A DNA stretch of 64,000 bases from Paracoccus seriniphilus (GTDB taxonomy: Bacteria; Pseudomonadota; Alphaproteobacteria; Rhodobacterales; Rhodobacteraceae): positions 2,524,501 to 2,588,500 of the forward strand of contig NZ_CP067129.1 in assembly GCF_028553745.1 (NCBI RefSeq), given 5' to 3'. Under the pieces are notes generated by a model. It was not told where the DNA came from and ran no database searches. It was given only the letters and a program-made list of their open reading frames with translations. The translations under genes were made by a program, and so were the position numbers. Positions 16,712-26,083 of the stretch are shown piece after piece. Within the stretch, counting starts at the first letter, position 1; each line of letters opens with the position of its first letter.

Positions 16712-17965
16712 TCACGCGTGGCGGGGTGGCTCCTCATCGTCATCGACCATTGGCGCCGTCGCCATCCGCGCCGCATCTTCGTCCTCGGCGAATGCACCCG
16801 CCTGCACGATATCGCGGGCATCGGATTCATCTTCGTCCTCAAGCCGTGGAGGATCCTCTCCACCAAGGAAGTTGCCGAATTTCTCCCAGCCGGGAACATG
16901 CTCGGTCAGGACGCTGATCACCACCAGGACCGGCACCGCGATGACCATGCCGATCACCGACCACAGCCAGGCCCACAGGGCCACGGCCAGGAACACCACG
17001 ACAGCATTCATCTGTAGCCGGCGTGACACGAAGTAGGGTGTGATCAACTGCCCCTCAAGCGAGGTCAGCCCCAGATAGGTCAGCGCCACCATGGCCGGCC
17101 AGAACAGCCCCGGCATGACCACCAGCGCCACGATCGACGCGATGCAGACGCCCGCTATCGCGCCCAGATAGGGAATGAAATTCAGCAGGAAAGCCCCAAG
17201 ACCGAACAGCAGCGGCCCCGGCATCCCCCATGCCCACATGGCCACACCTACCGTCACCCCAAGGCAGGCATTGATGACGGTGATGGCGCCGAAATAGCTG
17301 CCAAGCGAATCCTCGATCTCACGCAGTGCCAGATAGGCCGCGCGCTTGTCTCGCATGGTGTCAAAGCTCTGAACGATCTTCAGATAAAGAAGATCGCCCG
17401 AGGCCATCATGAAGAACATCAGGATCAGCGTGAACACCACCTGTCCCAGAAGCTGGGGCGTCAGCTTGATGACCGTTTCAAAGGTGGATTGTTCGTTTTC
17501 TTCGACCTTGATGGTCGCGGCCGGGCTTTCACCTTCATCGACATCCACCTCTTGCGCATCGTCGATCTTTTGCGCAGCCTGTCGGAAATCATGCAACGAG
17601 GCCTGCACGCGCTGGAATTTCTGCTCCAGCTGCGTCGATATGGTGGGAATGTTTTCCGCCGCGCGATTGATCGGCCCGCTGGCAGCATAGGCGATCACGG
17701 CAACCATGATCAGGATGCCCGTGGTCACGATGGCTGCCGTCACCACATCGGCGATACCGCGACGACGCGCGAAACGACGCAGCGGTGTAAAGACAAAGAA
17801 CAGCAGCAGGGACATTGTGACCGGCATCAGAAAGTCACGACCTGCGGCGATGGCAGAAAAACCCATGATCACGAAAATGCCGATGATGGCCCAATTGGCC
17901 ATGCGCGCCGACATGTCGCTGCCTTGAAGCGTTCGGGGAAAGTGATGCCCGCCCGGTCTTGCCAT
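16712..17965 (-). CDS. AI-2E family transporter (UPF0118)
   Basis: The 417-residue membrane protein has about eight helices, ending with the family motif region GLTSLEGQLITPYFVSRR. Between helix 3 and the next helix is a long polar loop (about residues 110-165) rich in Gln and acidic residues. The C-terminus (about 375-417) is strongly acidic (DEDESDAR, DEDAAR, DDDEEP). Family members export small molecules or exchange Na+/H+; the substrate here cannot be told. An alternative start at 17914 (MSARMANW) has AAGG seven bases upstream. Confidence 0.85.
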   Translation of the reverse strand: MARPGGHHFPRTLQGSDMSARMANWAIIGIFVIMGFSAIAAGRDFLMPVTMSLLLFFVFTPLRRFARRRGIADVVTAAIVTTGILIMVAVIAYAASGPINRAAENIPTISTQLEQKFQRVQASLHDFRQAAQKIDDAQEVDVDEGESPAATIKVEENEQSTFETVIKLTPQLLGQVVFTLILMFFMMASGDLLYLKIVQSFDTMRDKRAAYLALREIEDSLGSYFGAITVINACLGVTVGVAMWAWGMPGPLLFGLGAFLLNFIPYLGAIAGVCIASIVALVVMPGLFWPAMVALTYLGLTSLEGQLITPYFVSRRLQMNAVVVFLAVALWAWLWSVIGMVIAVPVLVVISVLTEHVPGWEKFGNFLGGEDPPRLEDEDESDARDIVQAGAFAEDEDAARMATAPMVDDDEEPPRHA

Positions 17966-18012
17966 GATTGCCCCCCGTCAATGCGGCTGCATTCCCCGCG
18001 TGCAATCAACGC

Positions 18013-18041
18013 AAAAGGCGGACCGAACGTTCCGGCCCGCC
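18013..18041 (-). terminator. Terminator after the carboxynorspermidine dehydrogenase gene
   Basis: On the minus strand a GC-rich stem (GGCGGGCCGG paired with CGGTCCGCC, small mismatches) closes on AACGTT and is followed by TTTTGC. It sits 41 bases after the stop of the gene at 18082-19308. Confidence 0.6.
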
Positions 18042-18081
18042 CCATTGCAGTTGTCCTGTCCGGCCCATCCGGGCCAGCCAG

Positions 18082-19308
18082 CTAGATCGGATGATCGCCA
18101 TTCGCGTCGATGACGCGGGTCGGCAGGCCCATTTCGCCCAGCAGTTCAAGGAAAGGCCGTGCAGGAAGTTCCTCGACATTGACCATTTTCTTGACGTCCC
18201 AGATGCCACGCGCGATCAGCACGGCCGCAGCGACAGGCGGCACACCGGCGGTATAGCTGATGCCCTGACTGCCGACCTCTTCATAGGCTTCCTTGTGATC
18301 GGCGACATTGTAGACGAAGACCTCGCCTTCCTTGCCATTGATGCTGCCCTTGACCAGATCACCGATGCAGGTCTTGCCCTCGTAATCGGGCGCAAGGCTG
18401 GCCGGATCGGGCAACACGGCCTTGACGACCTTGAGGGGCACGACCTCCAGACCTTCGGCAGTCTTGACGGGCTGTTCCGACAGCAGCCCGAGGTTCTGCA
18501 GCACGGTGAAGACATTGATGTAGTGATCACCAAAGCCCATCCAGAAACGGACATCGCTGTCCTTGTAGCGGGCCGAGAGGCTGTGCACCTCGTCATGTCC
18601 GGACAAATAGGCGGTTCGCTTGCCGACAACGGGCAGATCCCATTCGCGGCCAACCTCGAACATCTTGTTGGTTTTCCATTCACCGCCCTGCCAGGAATAG
18701 ACAGTGCCGGTGAATTCACGGAAGTTGATCTCGGGGTCGAAATTGGTGGCGAACCAGCGACCATGGCTGCCGGCATTGATGTCGACGATATCGATGCTGT
18801 CGATCTTGTCGAAATACTCATCCTCGGCAAAACGGGCATAGGCGTTCACAACCCCGGGGTCGAAGCCGGCCCCCAGAATCGCCGTGATCCCGGCCTTTTT
18901 CACGTCTTCGCGACGCTTCCATTCATAGTTTGCGTACCAGGGCGGCGTTTCGCAGATCTTGGTGGGATCTTCGTGAATGGCCGTGTCGATATAGGCGGCA
19001 CCGGCACGGATACAGCCTTCCAGAACCGTCATGTTGATGAAGGCGGTGCCGACATTGATGACGATCTTCGCGTCGATCTTGCGGATCAAAGCCTCGACCG
19101 CATCAGGGTCCATCGCGTCCAGCGCATGGCTGGTAAAGGGCATCTTGTGGCCCTTGTCGCGCAGCGAAGCAATGATCGCATCGGCCTTGGCCTGGGTGCG
19201 GTTGGCGATATGCAGATCGCCAAATTCCGCGGCCCGTTGCGCGACCTTATGTGCGGATACTTGCGCGACACCGCCGGCACCAATGATGAGGACGTTCTGT
19301 TTGGCCAA
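18082..19308 (-). CDS. Carboxynorspermidine dehydrogenase (saccharopine dehydrogenase family)
   Basis: The 408-residue enzyme has an N-terminal Rossmann loop (VLIIGAGGVAQVSAHK) and motifs GAAYIDTAIHED, GAGFDPGVVNAYA and WMGFGDHYINV. The reaction is condensation of aspartate semialdehyde with putrescine or diaminopropane, with NADPH reduction, to carboxyspermidine or carboxynorspermidine. I place the start at TTG (19308), because AAAGGAGA lies eight bases before it and homologous sequence begins AKQNVLIIG. The frame is open upstream, but that part overlaps nspC and looks non-coding. It lies downstream of nspC in the same direction. Confidence 0.9.
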   Translation of the reverse strand: MAKQNVLIIGAGGVAQVSAHKVAQRAAEFGDLHIANRTQAKADAIIASLRDKGHKMPFTSHALDAMDPDAVEALIRKIDAKIVINVGTAFINMTVLEGCIRAGAAYIDTAIHEDPTKICETPPWYANYEWKRREDVKKAGITAILGAGFDPGVVNAYARFAEDEYFDKIDSIDIVDINAGSHGRWFATNFDPEINFREFTGTVYSWQGGEWKTNKMFEVGREWDLPVVGKRTAYLSGHDEVHSLSARYKDSDVRFWMGFGDHYINVFTVLQNLGLLSEQPVKTAEGLEVVPLKVVKAVLPDPASLAPDYEGKTCIGDLVKGSINGKEGEVFVYNVADHKEAYEEVGSQGISYTAGVPPVAAAVLIARGIWDVKKMVNVEELPARPFLELLGEMGLPTRVIDANGDHPI

Positions 19309-19345
19309 GTCTGTCTCCTTTCGGGGTGGCAGAGGTTGGAGAGCC

Positions 19346-20446
19346 TTAGGAAAGGCTGTCTTTGTAATCGTCGTAACCGAAGCTGCGCACCATGCGGATG
19401 GCGCCGTCTTCCTCGCGGATGGCGATGGCCGGCATGGCCACGCCGTTGAACCAGTTCTTCTTGACCATGGTATAGCCCGCCGCATCGGTGATGCTGATGC
19501 GGTCACCGATATTCAGCGGCGCTTCGAACCGCCCGTCACCAAAGATATCGCCGGCCAGACAGGTCTTGCCCGCGATCTGGTATTCATGCGCACCCTGCTG
19601 CGGCAGCTTGGCCGTTTCGCGATAGATCAGCAGGTCCAGCATATGCGCCTCGATGCTGGAATCAACGATGGCGATCTTCTTGCCATTGTCGATCACATCC
19701 AGAACCGAGACCTCAAGCATGGTCGATCCGGTGATGCTGGCCTCGCCCGGTTCAAGATAGACCTGCACGCTGAACTTGCGGCTGAATGCGGCCAGACGGT
19801 CGGCCAGACGGTCCAGCGGATAGTCATCGCCGGTAAAATGGATGCCGCCCCCCAGGCTGACCCAGTCAAGCCGGTGCAGGATCTCGCCGAATTCGGATTC
19901 GATCCGCGTCAACTGCTGGTCGAACAGCTCGAAATCATCGTTTTCGCAGTTGTAATGGATCATCACGCCGCTGATGCGATCCATCGCCGCTTCCAGGCGC
20001 GACAGATCCCATTCGCCCAGGCGGCTGAAAGGCCGCGCGGGATCGGCCAGATCGAAGCCGCTGGTCGAAAAGCGCGGATTCAGCCGCAGGCCGATCTGGA
20101 TGCCGCTGGCCTTGTCGGCAAAGCGGTCCAGCTGCCCCAGGCTGTTGAAGATGATCTTGTCGGCATAGGAAATCGCCTCGTCGATTTCATGATCGGCCCA
20201 GGCGACCGAATAGGCATGGGTTTCCTTGCCGAATTCCTCGCGGCCCAGACGCAATTCATACAGGGATGACGAGGTCGTTCCATCCATGAAGTCGCGCATG
20301 AAGTCAAAGACCGACCATGTCGCAAAACATTTGAGCGCCAACAGCGCCCTGGCCCCCGACCGCTCGCGCAGGCGGGCAATCTTTTCCATATTGCCCCGCA
20401 GCCTGGCCTTGTCGATCAGATAATAGGGCGTCTGAAGCTGGGTCAT
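19346..20446 (-). CDS. nspC: Carboxynorspermidine/carboxyspermidine decarboxylase
   Basis: The 366-residue PLP enzyme of the alanine-racemase fold decarboxylates carboxy(nor)spermidine to (nor)spermidine. The PLP lysine is Lys39 in LLALKCFATW. SLGGGIHFTGDDYP binds the cofactor phosphate, YLEPGEA is the conserved glutamate/glycine loop, and the C-terminal CLAGDIFGD carries the second-subunit Cys-Asp. It is first of the two-gene polyamine unit; 37 bases separate it from the dehydrogenase. Confidence 0.95.
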   Translation of the reverse strand: MTQLQTPYYLIDKARLRGNMEKIARLRERSGARALLALKCFATWSVFDFMRDFMDGTTSSSLYELRLGREEFGKETHAYSVAWADHEIDEAISYADKIIFNSLGQLDRFADKASGIQIGLRLNPRFSTSGFDLADPARPFSRLGEWDLSRLEAAMDRISGVMIHYNCENDDFELFDQQLTRIESEFGEILHRLDWVSLGGGIHFTGDDYPLDRLADRLAAFSRKFSVQVYLEPGEASITGSTMLEVSVLDVIDNGKKIAIVDSSIEAHMLDLLIYRETAKLPQQGAHEYQIAGKTCLAGDIFGDGRFEAPLNIGDRISITDAAGYTMVKKNWFNGVAMPAIAIREEDGAIRMVRSFGYDDYKDSLS

Positions 20447-20542
20447 GGCTGTCCTGCGGCGAAAAAGTTAATGGCTGGGTATAGGCGAATGGGCCGCTTT
20501 TCGCAAGAAAGCGTAACAGCAAGATGAAACCGAAATGACATC

Positions 20543-20920
20543 TCAGTCGCGCGCGCAGCAGCGCCGGAACTCTCGCTTCAGCAATTCAAGTTCGGCCCGG
20601 ATCTCGGCGATCTCGGCCGCGATGTCGTGATCCAACGCCTTGCCCGCAACCAGGTTCAGCCGCCCCAGATGAAAGGACGCGTCATCGGGAAAGGCGTCGC
20701 TGTCACAGGCAACCAGGATCAGGCTGGTGACACCATCGCACAGGACCGATCCCGGAACCTCGATCCGCAGGCTCCAGCCGTCCTCTTCCCGTTCGCCCAG
20801 CACCGCCTCGGCCACGATATCGCCGTGACATACGGCACAAACGCGTCCCGGACGCTCGGCCCCGCGCAGATGGCCCGACCAGACCCCTTCATGAATTCCG
20901 TAGTCTTCGAACTCGAGCAT
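20543..20920 (-). CDS. Hypothetical protein with C-terminal coiled coil
   Basis: The product is 125 residues. AAGGA lies eight bases before the ATG. The first 90 residues are beta-rich (VWSGHLRG, RVCAVCHGD, WSLRIEVPGSVL, SLILVACDSD), and the last 30 form a heptad-like helix (AAEIAEIRAELELLKREF). It is probably cytoplasmic. It follows the DUF6478 gene by nine bases, so the two are co-transcribed. I do not recognise a named family; a carbohydrate-binding-like or glycosyltransferase-associated fold is possible but unproven. Confidence 0.65.
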   Translation of the reverse strand: MLEFEDYGIHEGVWSGHLRGAERPGRVCAVCHGDIVAEAVLGEREEDGWSLRIEVPGSVLCDGVTSLILVACDSDAFPDDASFHLGRLNLVAGKALDHDIAAEIAEIRAELELLKREFRRCCARD

Positions 20921-20929
20921 CGAAAATCC

Positions 20930-21715
20930 TTACATCTCGGCGCGGACATGGCGCGACAGCAGCGCATCTGACAGGGTGACGGCATTCATGTAGGGAGCCT
21001 CGAAGATCAGGTCCAGCCAAACCTTGTCCACGGGCCGTCGGTTCAGATCGACATAGCCCAGATCGAATTCCGCAACGCGCTGACAGTTCTGGCCCGAAAT
21101 CGGCTCACCCAATTGTCTCAGCACGGTTTCGGTATTGGGGCCCTGGGCGATGTTCAGTCGACCATAGACGGTAATGTCGCGCTCGGCCCCCAGTTGCGCG
21201 TCCAGACGCAGAACGTTGTGTTTGCCCAATCCCTGCCCGACCTCCGAAGGCAGATCCAGCGACAGGGACAGATAGCTGCCCGAAAAGCCCATCACCTCCA
21301 GCGCCAGCCCATAGGCGGCAACATCGGTCGCGCGCCGGTTGCGAATCTGCCGCAGGATCAGGGCGCGATGACTGCAGTCGTGATAGATGGCCAGCTCGTC
21401 ACCCAGCCGCCGCGCCGTTTTCGGCGCGGCCAGGGCCGTCGGGGTCAAGCGCCCGCGCAGGCAAAGCGGTCGCCAGTGCCAGTCGGTGCCCGAAGGCAGA
21501 TCCAGCAGATCGGCCCGGCTGCCCGCACGCGAAACGCGGGAATCGGACAGCTGCAGGAACCGGCTCAGGGTCCGATGCAAATCGGCCGCCTCATCCATCA
21601 GTTCGGGGGCAGGCCTGCGCTGCGACCTGCTCAGCTTCTCGGTCTGCCTGGCCCACTCGGTTGCCGCACGGTCGCGAACCATCTGCGAGAGACGTTTCAA
21701 TCCAAGTTCGGCCAT
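20930..21715 (-). CDS. DUF6478 family protein
   Basis: The 261-residue soluble protein opens with a basic helical segment (about residues 1-60). A beta-rich part follows with G-T-D-W-x-W-R-P near residue 77, AIYHDCSH, LRQIRNRRATDVA, FSGSYLSLSLDLP, NIAQGPNTE, and WLDLIFEAPYMNAV near the end. I recall this pattern as DUF6478, a family of unknown function in Rhodobacteraceae. It is first in a two-gene unit with the coiled-coil protein. No canonical ribosome site is visible before the ATG. Confidence 0.75.
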   Translation of the reverse strand: MAELGLKRLSQMVRDRAATEWARQTEKLSRSQRRPAPELMDEAADLHRTLSRFLQLSDSRVSRAGSRADLLDLPSGTDWHWRPLCLRGRLTPTALAAPKTARRLGDELAIYHDCSHRALILRQIRNRRATDVAAYGLALEVMGFSGSYLSLSLDLPSEVGQGLGKHNVLRLDAQLGAERDITVYGRLNIAQGPNTETVLRQLGEPISGQNCQRVAEFDLGYVDLNRRPVDKVWLDLIFEAPYMNAVTLSDALLSRHVRAEM

Positions 21716-21839
21716 GTGCTACGCAGCCCCCCAAAGCAATCCGGAAGGCCGCAACTTTTCAGGATCATGCGTCATCATGTCGTCCCCGGAAAGCGGTCAT
21801 CTCTCACCCGATAAACCGCTGGCCGCGCGGGAACAAGCA

Positions 21840-22178
21840 TCAGGCGACCAATGCGTCCAGTCTTGCGGCACAAATGAAGTCGTTTTCCGTCAGGCCACCG
21901 GCCTCATGGGTCGTGAAAGTCACCTCGCAATATCCCCAGCCAAAGGCGATATCGGGATGATGGCCCTGCTTGTTGCCCAGCCAGGCGGCCAGATTCGCCA
22001 TTTCGACCGCCTTGAGAAAGCCCTTGAATGCAAAGCGCCGTCTCAGGCTGGTCTTGTCGTCAGACAGGGTCCAGCCCTGAAGGCGCGGCATCATCAAGTC
22101 GATTTCCTCGGGCGTCATGGGGGCAATGCCGCCCTTGCAGGGTTCGCATTCCTTGCTGGCAAGATCGCAACTGCTCAT
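21840..22178 (-). CDS. phhB: Pterin-4a-carbinolamine dehydratase
   Basis: The 112-residue enzyme regenerates the pterin cofactor used by PhhA by dehydrating 4a-hydroxytetrahydropterin. The core signature is intact (HHPDIAFGWGYCEVTFTTH). The N-terminus carries a short Cys-rich extension (SSCDLASKECEPCKGG). I chose the second of two adjacent ATGs, six bases from AGGAG; that ribosome site overlaps the phhA stop. It sits ten bases downstream of phhA, as expected for a coupled phhAB pair. Confidence 0.93.
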   Translation of the reverse strand: MSSCDLASKECEPCKGGIAPMTPEEIDLMMPRLQGWTLSDDKTSLRRRFAFKGFLKAVEMANLAAWLGNKQGHHPDIAFGWGYCEVTFTTHEAGGLTENDFICAARLDALVA

Positions 22179-22188
22179 CATCTTCTCC

Positions 22189-22980
22189 TCATGCGGCATG
22201 TTTGGGCGGATATTTCGGCGCATGCAGCCCCAGTTTGCGCGCCTCGGCCACATCGGACAACAGGTCACGTTCGGCTGCGGCGAACAGGTCGTCCAGGTGG
22301 TCGATCACGAAATAGACCGGCTGATGAATGTCGATCCGATAGGGGGTGCGCAGGATATCCAGGACATCGAAGGCGCGATGTTCGGGGCGGTCGGAAATCG
22401 ACCAGGGCAATTCCGTCACCGAACTGGCCAGCCCCGAGCCCAGAGCCTTCAACTGCCCGTCCTCGCGCATCAGTCCGAACTCGATGGAAAACCAGTAAAG
22501 TCTAATCAGCCAGCTGTAGTCCGCCTTGTCGCATCTTGTCCCGGCCTCGCCGATGGCCTGCGAAAATGCCGCAAAGGCCGGATCGGTCAACAGGGGCGTA
22601 TGGCCGAAAATCTCGTGAAAGATATCCGGCTCTTCGATATAGTCGAAATGCTTGCGCTTGCGGATGAAGCTGGCTGCGGGGAATGTCCGGTCGGCCAGCA
22701 TCCCGAAAAAGCGCCCGAAGCCGATCAGCGCGGGCACCGGCTCGACCCGCCACCCCGTCAAGCTGCCCAGCTTCTGCGAGATTTCCGGACATTGCGGCAC
22801 GCGATCCCGCGGCATGTCCAGCAGATCCAGCCCTTGCAGATAGGGGCGTGCCATATGTTGGCGCACCGCGGGCATCTGCCGCGCAATCAGATCGCGCCAA
22901 ACCGCGTCTTCCTCGGCGTCATATGAAATATGGCCCTCGGCATCGGCAACCTTGGCTTCGTATTCCGTCGATTTTGGCAT
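22189..22980 (-). CDS. phhA: Phenylalanine 4-monooxygenase
   Basis: The 263-residue iron enzyme converts phenylalanine to tyrosine using O2 and a tetrahydropterin. The facial triad is present: His122 and His127 in DIFHEIFGHTPL, and Glu167 in FSIEFGLM. I placed the start at the ATG at 22980, eight bases from GGAGG; a TTG two codons upstream is too close to that site. It is divergent from an Lrp/AsnC-type regulator and followed by phhB. Confidence 0.95.
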   Translation of the reverse strand: MPKSTEYEAKVADAEGHISYDAEEDAVWRDLIARQMPAVRQHMARPYLQGLDLLDMPRDRVPQCPEISQKLGSLTGWRVEPVPALIGFGRFFGMLADRTFPAASFIRKRKHFDYIEEPDIFHEIFGHTPLLTDPAFAAFSQAIGEAGTRCDKADYSWLIRLYWFSIEFGLMREDGQLKALGSGLASSVTELPWSISDRPEHRAFDVLDILRTPYRIDIHQPVYFVIDHLDDLFAAAERDLLSDVAEARKLGLHAPKYPPKHAA

Positions 22981-23060
22981 GATCAATTCCTCCTCGATGT
23001 AATTATACCCCGAAAGACGAAAAATTCTTGCCTATAGCCGTCACCAACGCCCTAAATCAG

Positions 23061-23086
23061 AAATCATAATTCGCGAAATTTCATGA
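23061..23086. promoter_or_regulatory. AT-rich dyad between phhA and the Lrp/AsnC gene
   Basis: ATCAT and ATGAT form the outer arms around a central TTCGCGAA palindrome (23070-23077), with an AT-rich interior. It lies in the 118-bp divergent control region just before the regulator's start. Lrp/AsnC proteins bind AT-rich dyads, so this is a candidate operator. Confidence 0.4.
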
Positions 23087-23098
23087 TAGAGGAATCTC

Positions 23099-23560
23099 AT
23101 GCCTGAACTTGAAGACGCAGATCTTCGCCTTTTGCGCCTGATGCAGGCAGATGCCACGCTGTCGACTCAGGCGCTGGCCGAACGGTCCGGCCTGTCCACC
23201 TCGCCGGCCTGGCGCAGGGTCAAGCGGATGACGGAGGAAGGGATTATCGAAAAGCAGGTCGCGCTGGTCTCGCGCAGCCGGGCCGGTTGGCACGCCATGG
23301 CCTATGTGCAGGTCTCGCTGCTGGATCATCGCGAAGAATCCCTGATGCGCTTTGACCGTTTCGTGCAGACCGAGGACCAGATCCTGGAATGCGCGACGAT
23401 CACCGGCACATCCGATTACCAGCTCAAGATCGTGGCGCGCGACCCCGAGGGGCTGGAGCATTTCATCATGCGGCGCATGCTGGCATTGGGAATCGTGCGC
23501 TCGACGGTGACGAATTTCGTGCTGCGCCAGACCAAGTTCACCACCGCACTGCCGCTATAG
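23099..23560 (+). CDS. Lrp/AsnC-family transcriptional regulator
   Basis: The product is 153 residues. The N-terminal winged helix (DLRLLRLMQADATLSTQALAE, then GLSTSPAWRRVKRM; about residues 6-50) is followed by the RAM ligand-binding domain (AYVQVSLLDH, ECATITGTSDYQLKIVARD). Because it is divergent from phhAB it most likely controls phenylalanine hydroxylation in response to an amino acid. Its stop codon abuts the stop of the converging cls gene: together they read CTATAG. Confidence 0.92.
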   Translation: MPELEDADLRLLRLMQADATLSTQALAERSGLSTSPAWRRVKRMTEEGIIEKQVALVSRSRAGWHAMAYVQVSLLDHREESLMRFDRFVQTEDQILECATITGTSDYQLKIVARDPEGLEHFIMRRMLALGIVRSTVTNFVLRQTKFTTALPL

Positions 23561-24982
23561 CAGCGGTGACGCCAGTGCCAGAAGGTTGTTGCGCAACCGG
23601 CGCAATGCGCCCCAGTTCTGCACGTCCTCAAGGGTCAGCTCGTCGGAACGCTCAAGATAACTGGCCTGGCGCGCGTCAATCCCTGCGATCAGTTCGTCGC
23701 CGAACAGGGCCATATTGACCTCGTAGTTGAGTTCGAAACTGCGCCGGTCCAGATTCGCGCTGCCGATCAGGGCCATGCGCCCGTCCACCGTCATGATCTT
23801 GGAATGCAACAGACCATCCCTGAACAGATGCAGCTTCACGCCCGCCGACAGAAGATCGGCATAAAAGCCCTGACTGGTCGCGCCGACCACCAGCGAATCA
23901 TTCCGTTCGGGCAAAATCATCGTCACATCGACACCACGGCGCGCAGCGGCCCGGACCGCTGCATCCAGCGAGGCGTCAGGCACGTAATAGGGCGTCGTGA
24001 TCAGCACATGCTCCCGTGCGGCATAGAGCATGCCCATCATGCAATCGGCGATGCTGCCTGCACGCAGATCGGGACCGGTCGCGACCACCTGGGCCGCACA
24101 GCCGGGGGTGTCGACGACGTTGACCAGTTGCAACATCCCGCCCAGATCCTCGCCGGTATAGCTCATCCAGTCGCCCAGAAAGACCGATTGCAACTGCCGG
24201 ATGGCAGGGCCTTCGACGCTGAACAGCACATCCACCCATGGCGCGTAGCGTGGCTTGATCGCAAAGGCCATATCCGCGCAATTGCGGCTGCCAGTAAAGG
24301 CGATCCGGTTGTCCACGATCAGGATCTTGCGGTGATTGCGCAGATCCAGACGCCGGAACAGCATGCTGAAAAGGGGCACCCCCAGCGGAAAGGCCGTCAC
24401 GCATTCCACGCCGGACCGTTTCATGTCCTGCCAATGTTGCGATCGCACCATGCTGCGCGAGCCGAGGGCATCAACGATCACCCGGCATGAGACGCCACGC
24501 AGCGCAGCCCGAATCACCGCTTCCTTGACCTTCAGCCCGCTGGCGTCGGACAGCCAGATATAGAACAGGATATGGACATGATCCTCTGCGCCGTCGATGG
24601 CCTCGACCAGCCGGTCGATGGCACCATCCGATTCCTCCAGCAGGTTGATGCGATTGCCCGTCAGAACCGGCATCCCCCCCACGGCCTCATTGGCCGCGAT
24701 GACCGGGCGCGCGAAATTGGGTGGCTCCCATAGAATATCCGGGCTGGGAATGCGCAGCCCGGTCAGCCGGTCGCGCACATCGGCCATGCGCAGCACATCG
24801 GCCTGGTTCATCCGCACTTCACCAATCAGCAGATAGGCCAGGATGCCCAGAACCGGGACAGCCTCGATGACCATGATCCATGCAAATCGGGTAGAAGGGT
24901 CCAGCCGCGGACGCAGCAAAATCCGGACAATCAGCGCCCAGCCTATGAAGGTGTGAATGAAAACGCTAATAGAGGCCCACAT
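23555..24982 (-). CDS. cls: Cardiolipin synthase (phospholipase D superfamily)
   Basis: The product is 475 residues. Two N-terminal membrane helices (about 5-23 and 33-55) are followed by two HKD motifs. The first is His217-Lys219-Asp224 ([11 protein letters not shown]), the second His393-Lys395-Asp400 ([11 protein letters not shown]) with GSANLDRRS. It condenses two phosphatidylglycerols to cardiolipin, or uses a related donor. The length fits the ClsA group. It is divergent from accD and its last six bases converge on the Lrp/AsnC gene. Confidence 0.92.
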   Translation of the reverse strand: MWASISVFIHTFIGWALIVRILLRPRLDPSTRFAWIMVIEAVPVLGILAYLLIGEVRMNQADVLRMADVRDRLTGLRIPSPDILWEPPNFARPVIAANEAVGGMPVLTGNRINLLEESDGAIDRLVEAIDGAEDHVHILFYIWLSDASGLKVKEAVIRAALRGVSCRVIVDALGSRSMVRSQHWQDMKRSGVECVTAFPLGVPLFSMLFRRLDLRNHRKILIVDNRIAFTGSRNCADMAFAIKPRYAPWVDVLFSVEGPAIRQLQSVFLGDWMSYTGEDLGGMLQLVNVVDTPGCAAQVVATGPDLRAGSIADCMMGMLYAAREHVLITTPYYVPDASLDAAVRAAARRGVDVTMILPERNDSLVVGATSQGFYADLLSAGVKLHLFRDGLLHSKIMTVDGRMALIGSANLDRRSFELNYEVNMALFGDELIAGIDARQASYLERSDELTLEDVQNWGALRRLRNNLLALASPLL

Positions 24983-25069
24983 GCTGGCATCTTCCCTTGT
25001 GGTTCGGGCAATTGCAATTCCTTCGCGTCCGGCCTATCTGATGCCCTGAAACAGCCAAGGTCGCCCGCG

Positions 25070-26035
25070 ATGAACTGGATCACCAACTATGTCCGCCCGC
25101 GCATCAATTCGCTGTTCTCGCGGCGAGAGATGCCCGAGAACCTGTGGACCAAATGCCCCGAATGCGGAACCATGCTGTTCCATCGGGAACTGGCAGACAA
25201 TCTGAATGTCTGCACGAACTGCGATCATCATCTGGCGATCACGCCGCGTGAACGCTTTCGCGCCCTGTTCGATGGCGGCGTATTCGTCGAGGTCAAGGTG
25301 CCCGAGCCGGTCGCCGACCCGCTGCAGTTCCGCGATCAGAAGAAATACCCCGACCGCATGAAGGCGGCGCAGAAAGCCACTGGCGAACGCGACGCCATGC
25401 TGGTGGCCGAAGGCGAGATCCTGCGCACGCCGATTGTCGCTGCCGCGCAGGATTTCAGCTTCATGGGCGGATCGATGGGCATGTATGTCGGCAATGCCAT
25501 CATTGCCGCCGCCGAACGCGCGGTAAAGCTGAAGCGCCCGCTGGTGCTGTTCTCGGCCGCTGGCGGCGCACGCATGCAGGAAGGCATCCTGTCGCTGATG
25601 CAGATGCCCCGCACCACCGTTGCGGTGGAAATGCTGCGCGAGGCCGGACTGCCCTATATCGTTGTCCTGACCCATCCGACCACCGGTGGCGTCACCGCCA
25701 GCTATGCCATGCTGGGCGATGTGCAGATTGCCGAACCCAATGCGCTGATCTGCTTTGCAGGGCCGCGTGTGATCGAACAGACCATTCGCGAGAAACTGCC
25801 CGAAGGTTTCCAGCGCGCCGAATATCTGCTGGAACACGGGATGCTCGATCGTGTGACCCATCGCAAGGATTTGCGCGACGAACTGGTCTCGATCCTGCGC
25901 ATGCTGGGCGGCATGCCGGCACCGACCAAGGGCGATCTGCCAGCCCCGGCACCCGCCCGGATCGAGCCCTCGGCCGAAGCACCGGCACAGGTCGAAACGG
26001 CCGAGCCGGCCACCAAGGGCAAGACGGACAAGTAA
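25070..26035 (+). CDS. accD: Acetyl-CoA carboxylase carboxyltransferase subunit beta
   Basis: The 321-residue subunit starts at [10 protein letters not shown]. The N-terminal zinc ribbon is seen as Cys29-Cys32 and Cys48-Cys51. The carboxyltransferase domain contains [23 protein letters not shown] and [15 protein letters not shown]. With AccA it transfers CO2 from biotin to acetyl-CoA to make malonyl-CoA. The last 45 residues are a Pro/Ala/Glu tail typical of variation in this family. It is followed by folC after 48 bases. Confidence 0.96.
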   Translation: MNWITNYVRPRINSLFSRREMPENLWTKCPECGTMLFHRELADNLNVCTNCDHHLAITPRERFRALFDGGVFVEVKVPEPVADPLQFRDQKKYPDRMKAAQKATGERDAMLVAEGEILRTPIVAAAQDFSFMGGSMGMYVGNAIIAAAERAVKLKRPLVLFSAAGGARMQEGILSLMQMPRTTVAVEMLREAGLPYIVVLTHPTTGGVTASYAMLGDVQIAEPNALICFAGPRVIEQTIREKLPEGFQRAEYLLEHGMLDRVTHRKDLRDELVSILRMLGGMPAPTKGDLPAPAPARIEPSAEAPAQVETAEPATKGKTDK

Positions 26036-26083
26036 TCCGCCCCACATCACATCCATCCAGCCATCAAGGCGTAGTCAGCTTCC

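Noticed and set aside
20480..20525. CGCTTTTCGCAAGAAAGCG as a terminator upstream of nspC
   Set aside because: The stem is short and mismatched, and no T-run follows on the relevant strand.
21722..21769. Mini-frame MTHDPEKLRPSGLLWGAA upstream of the DUF6478 gene, as a leader peptide
   Set aside because: Its codons (CCT, TTG, CTT, GGA, GGG) are unlike neighbouring genes, and no attenuator-type hairpin follows.
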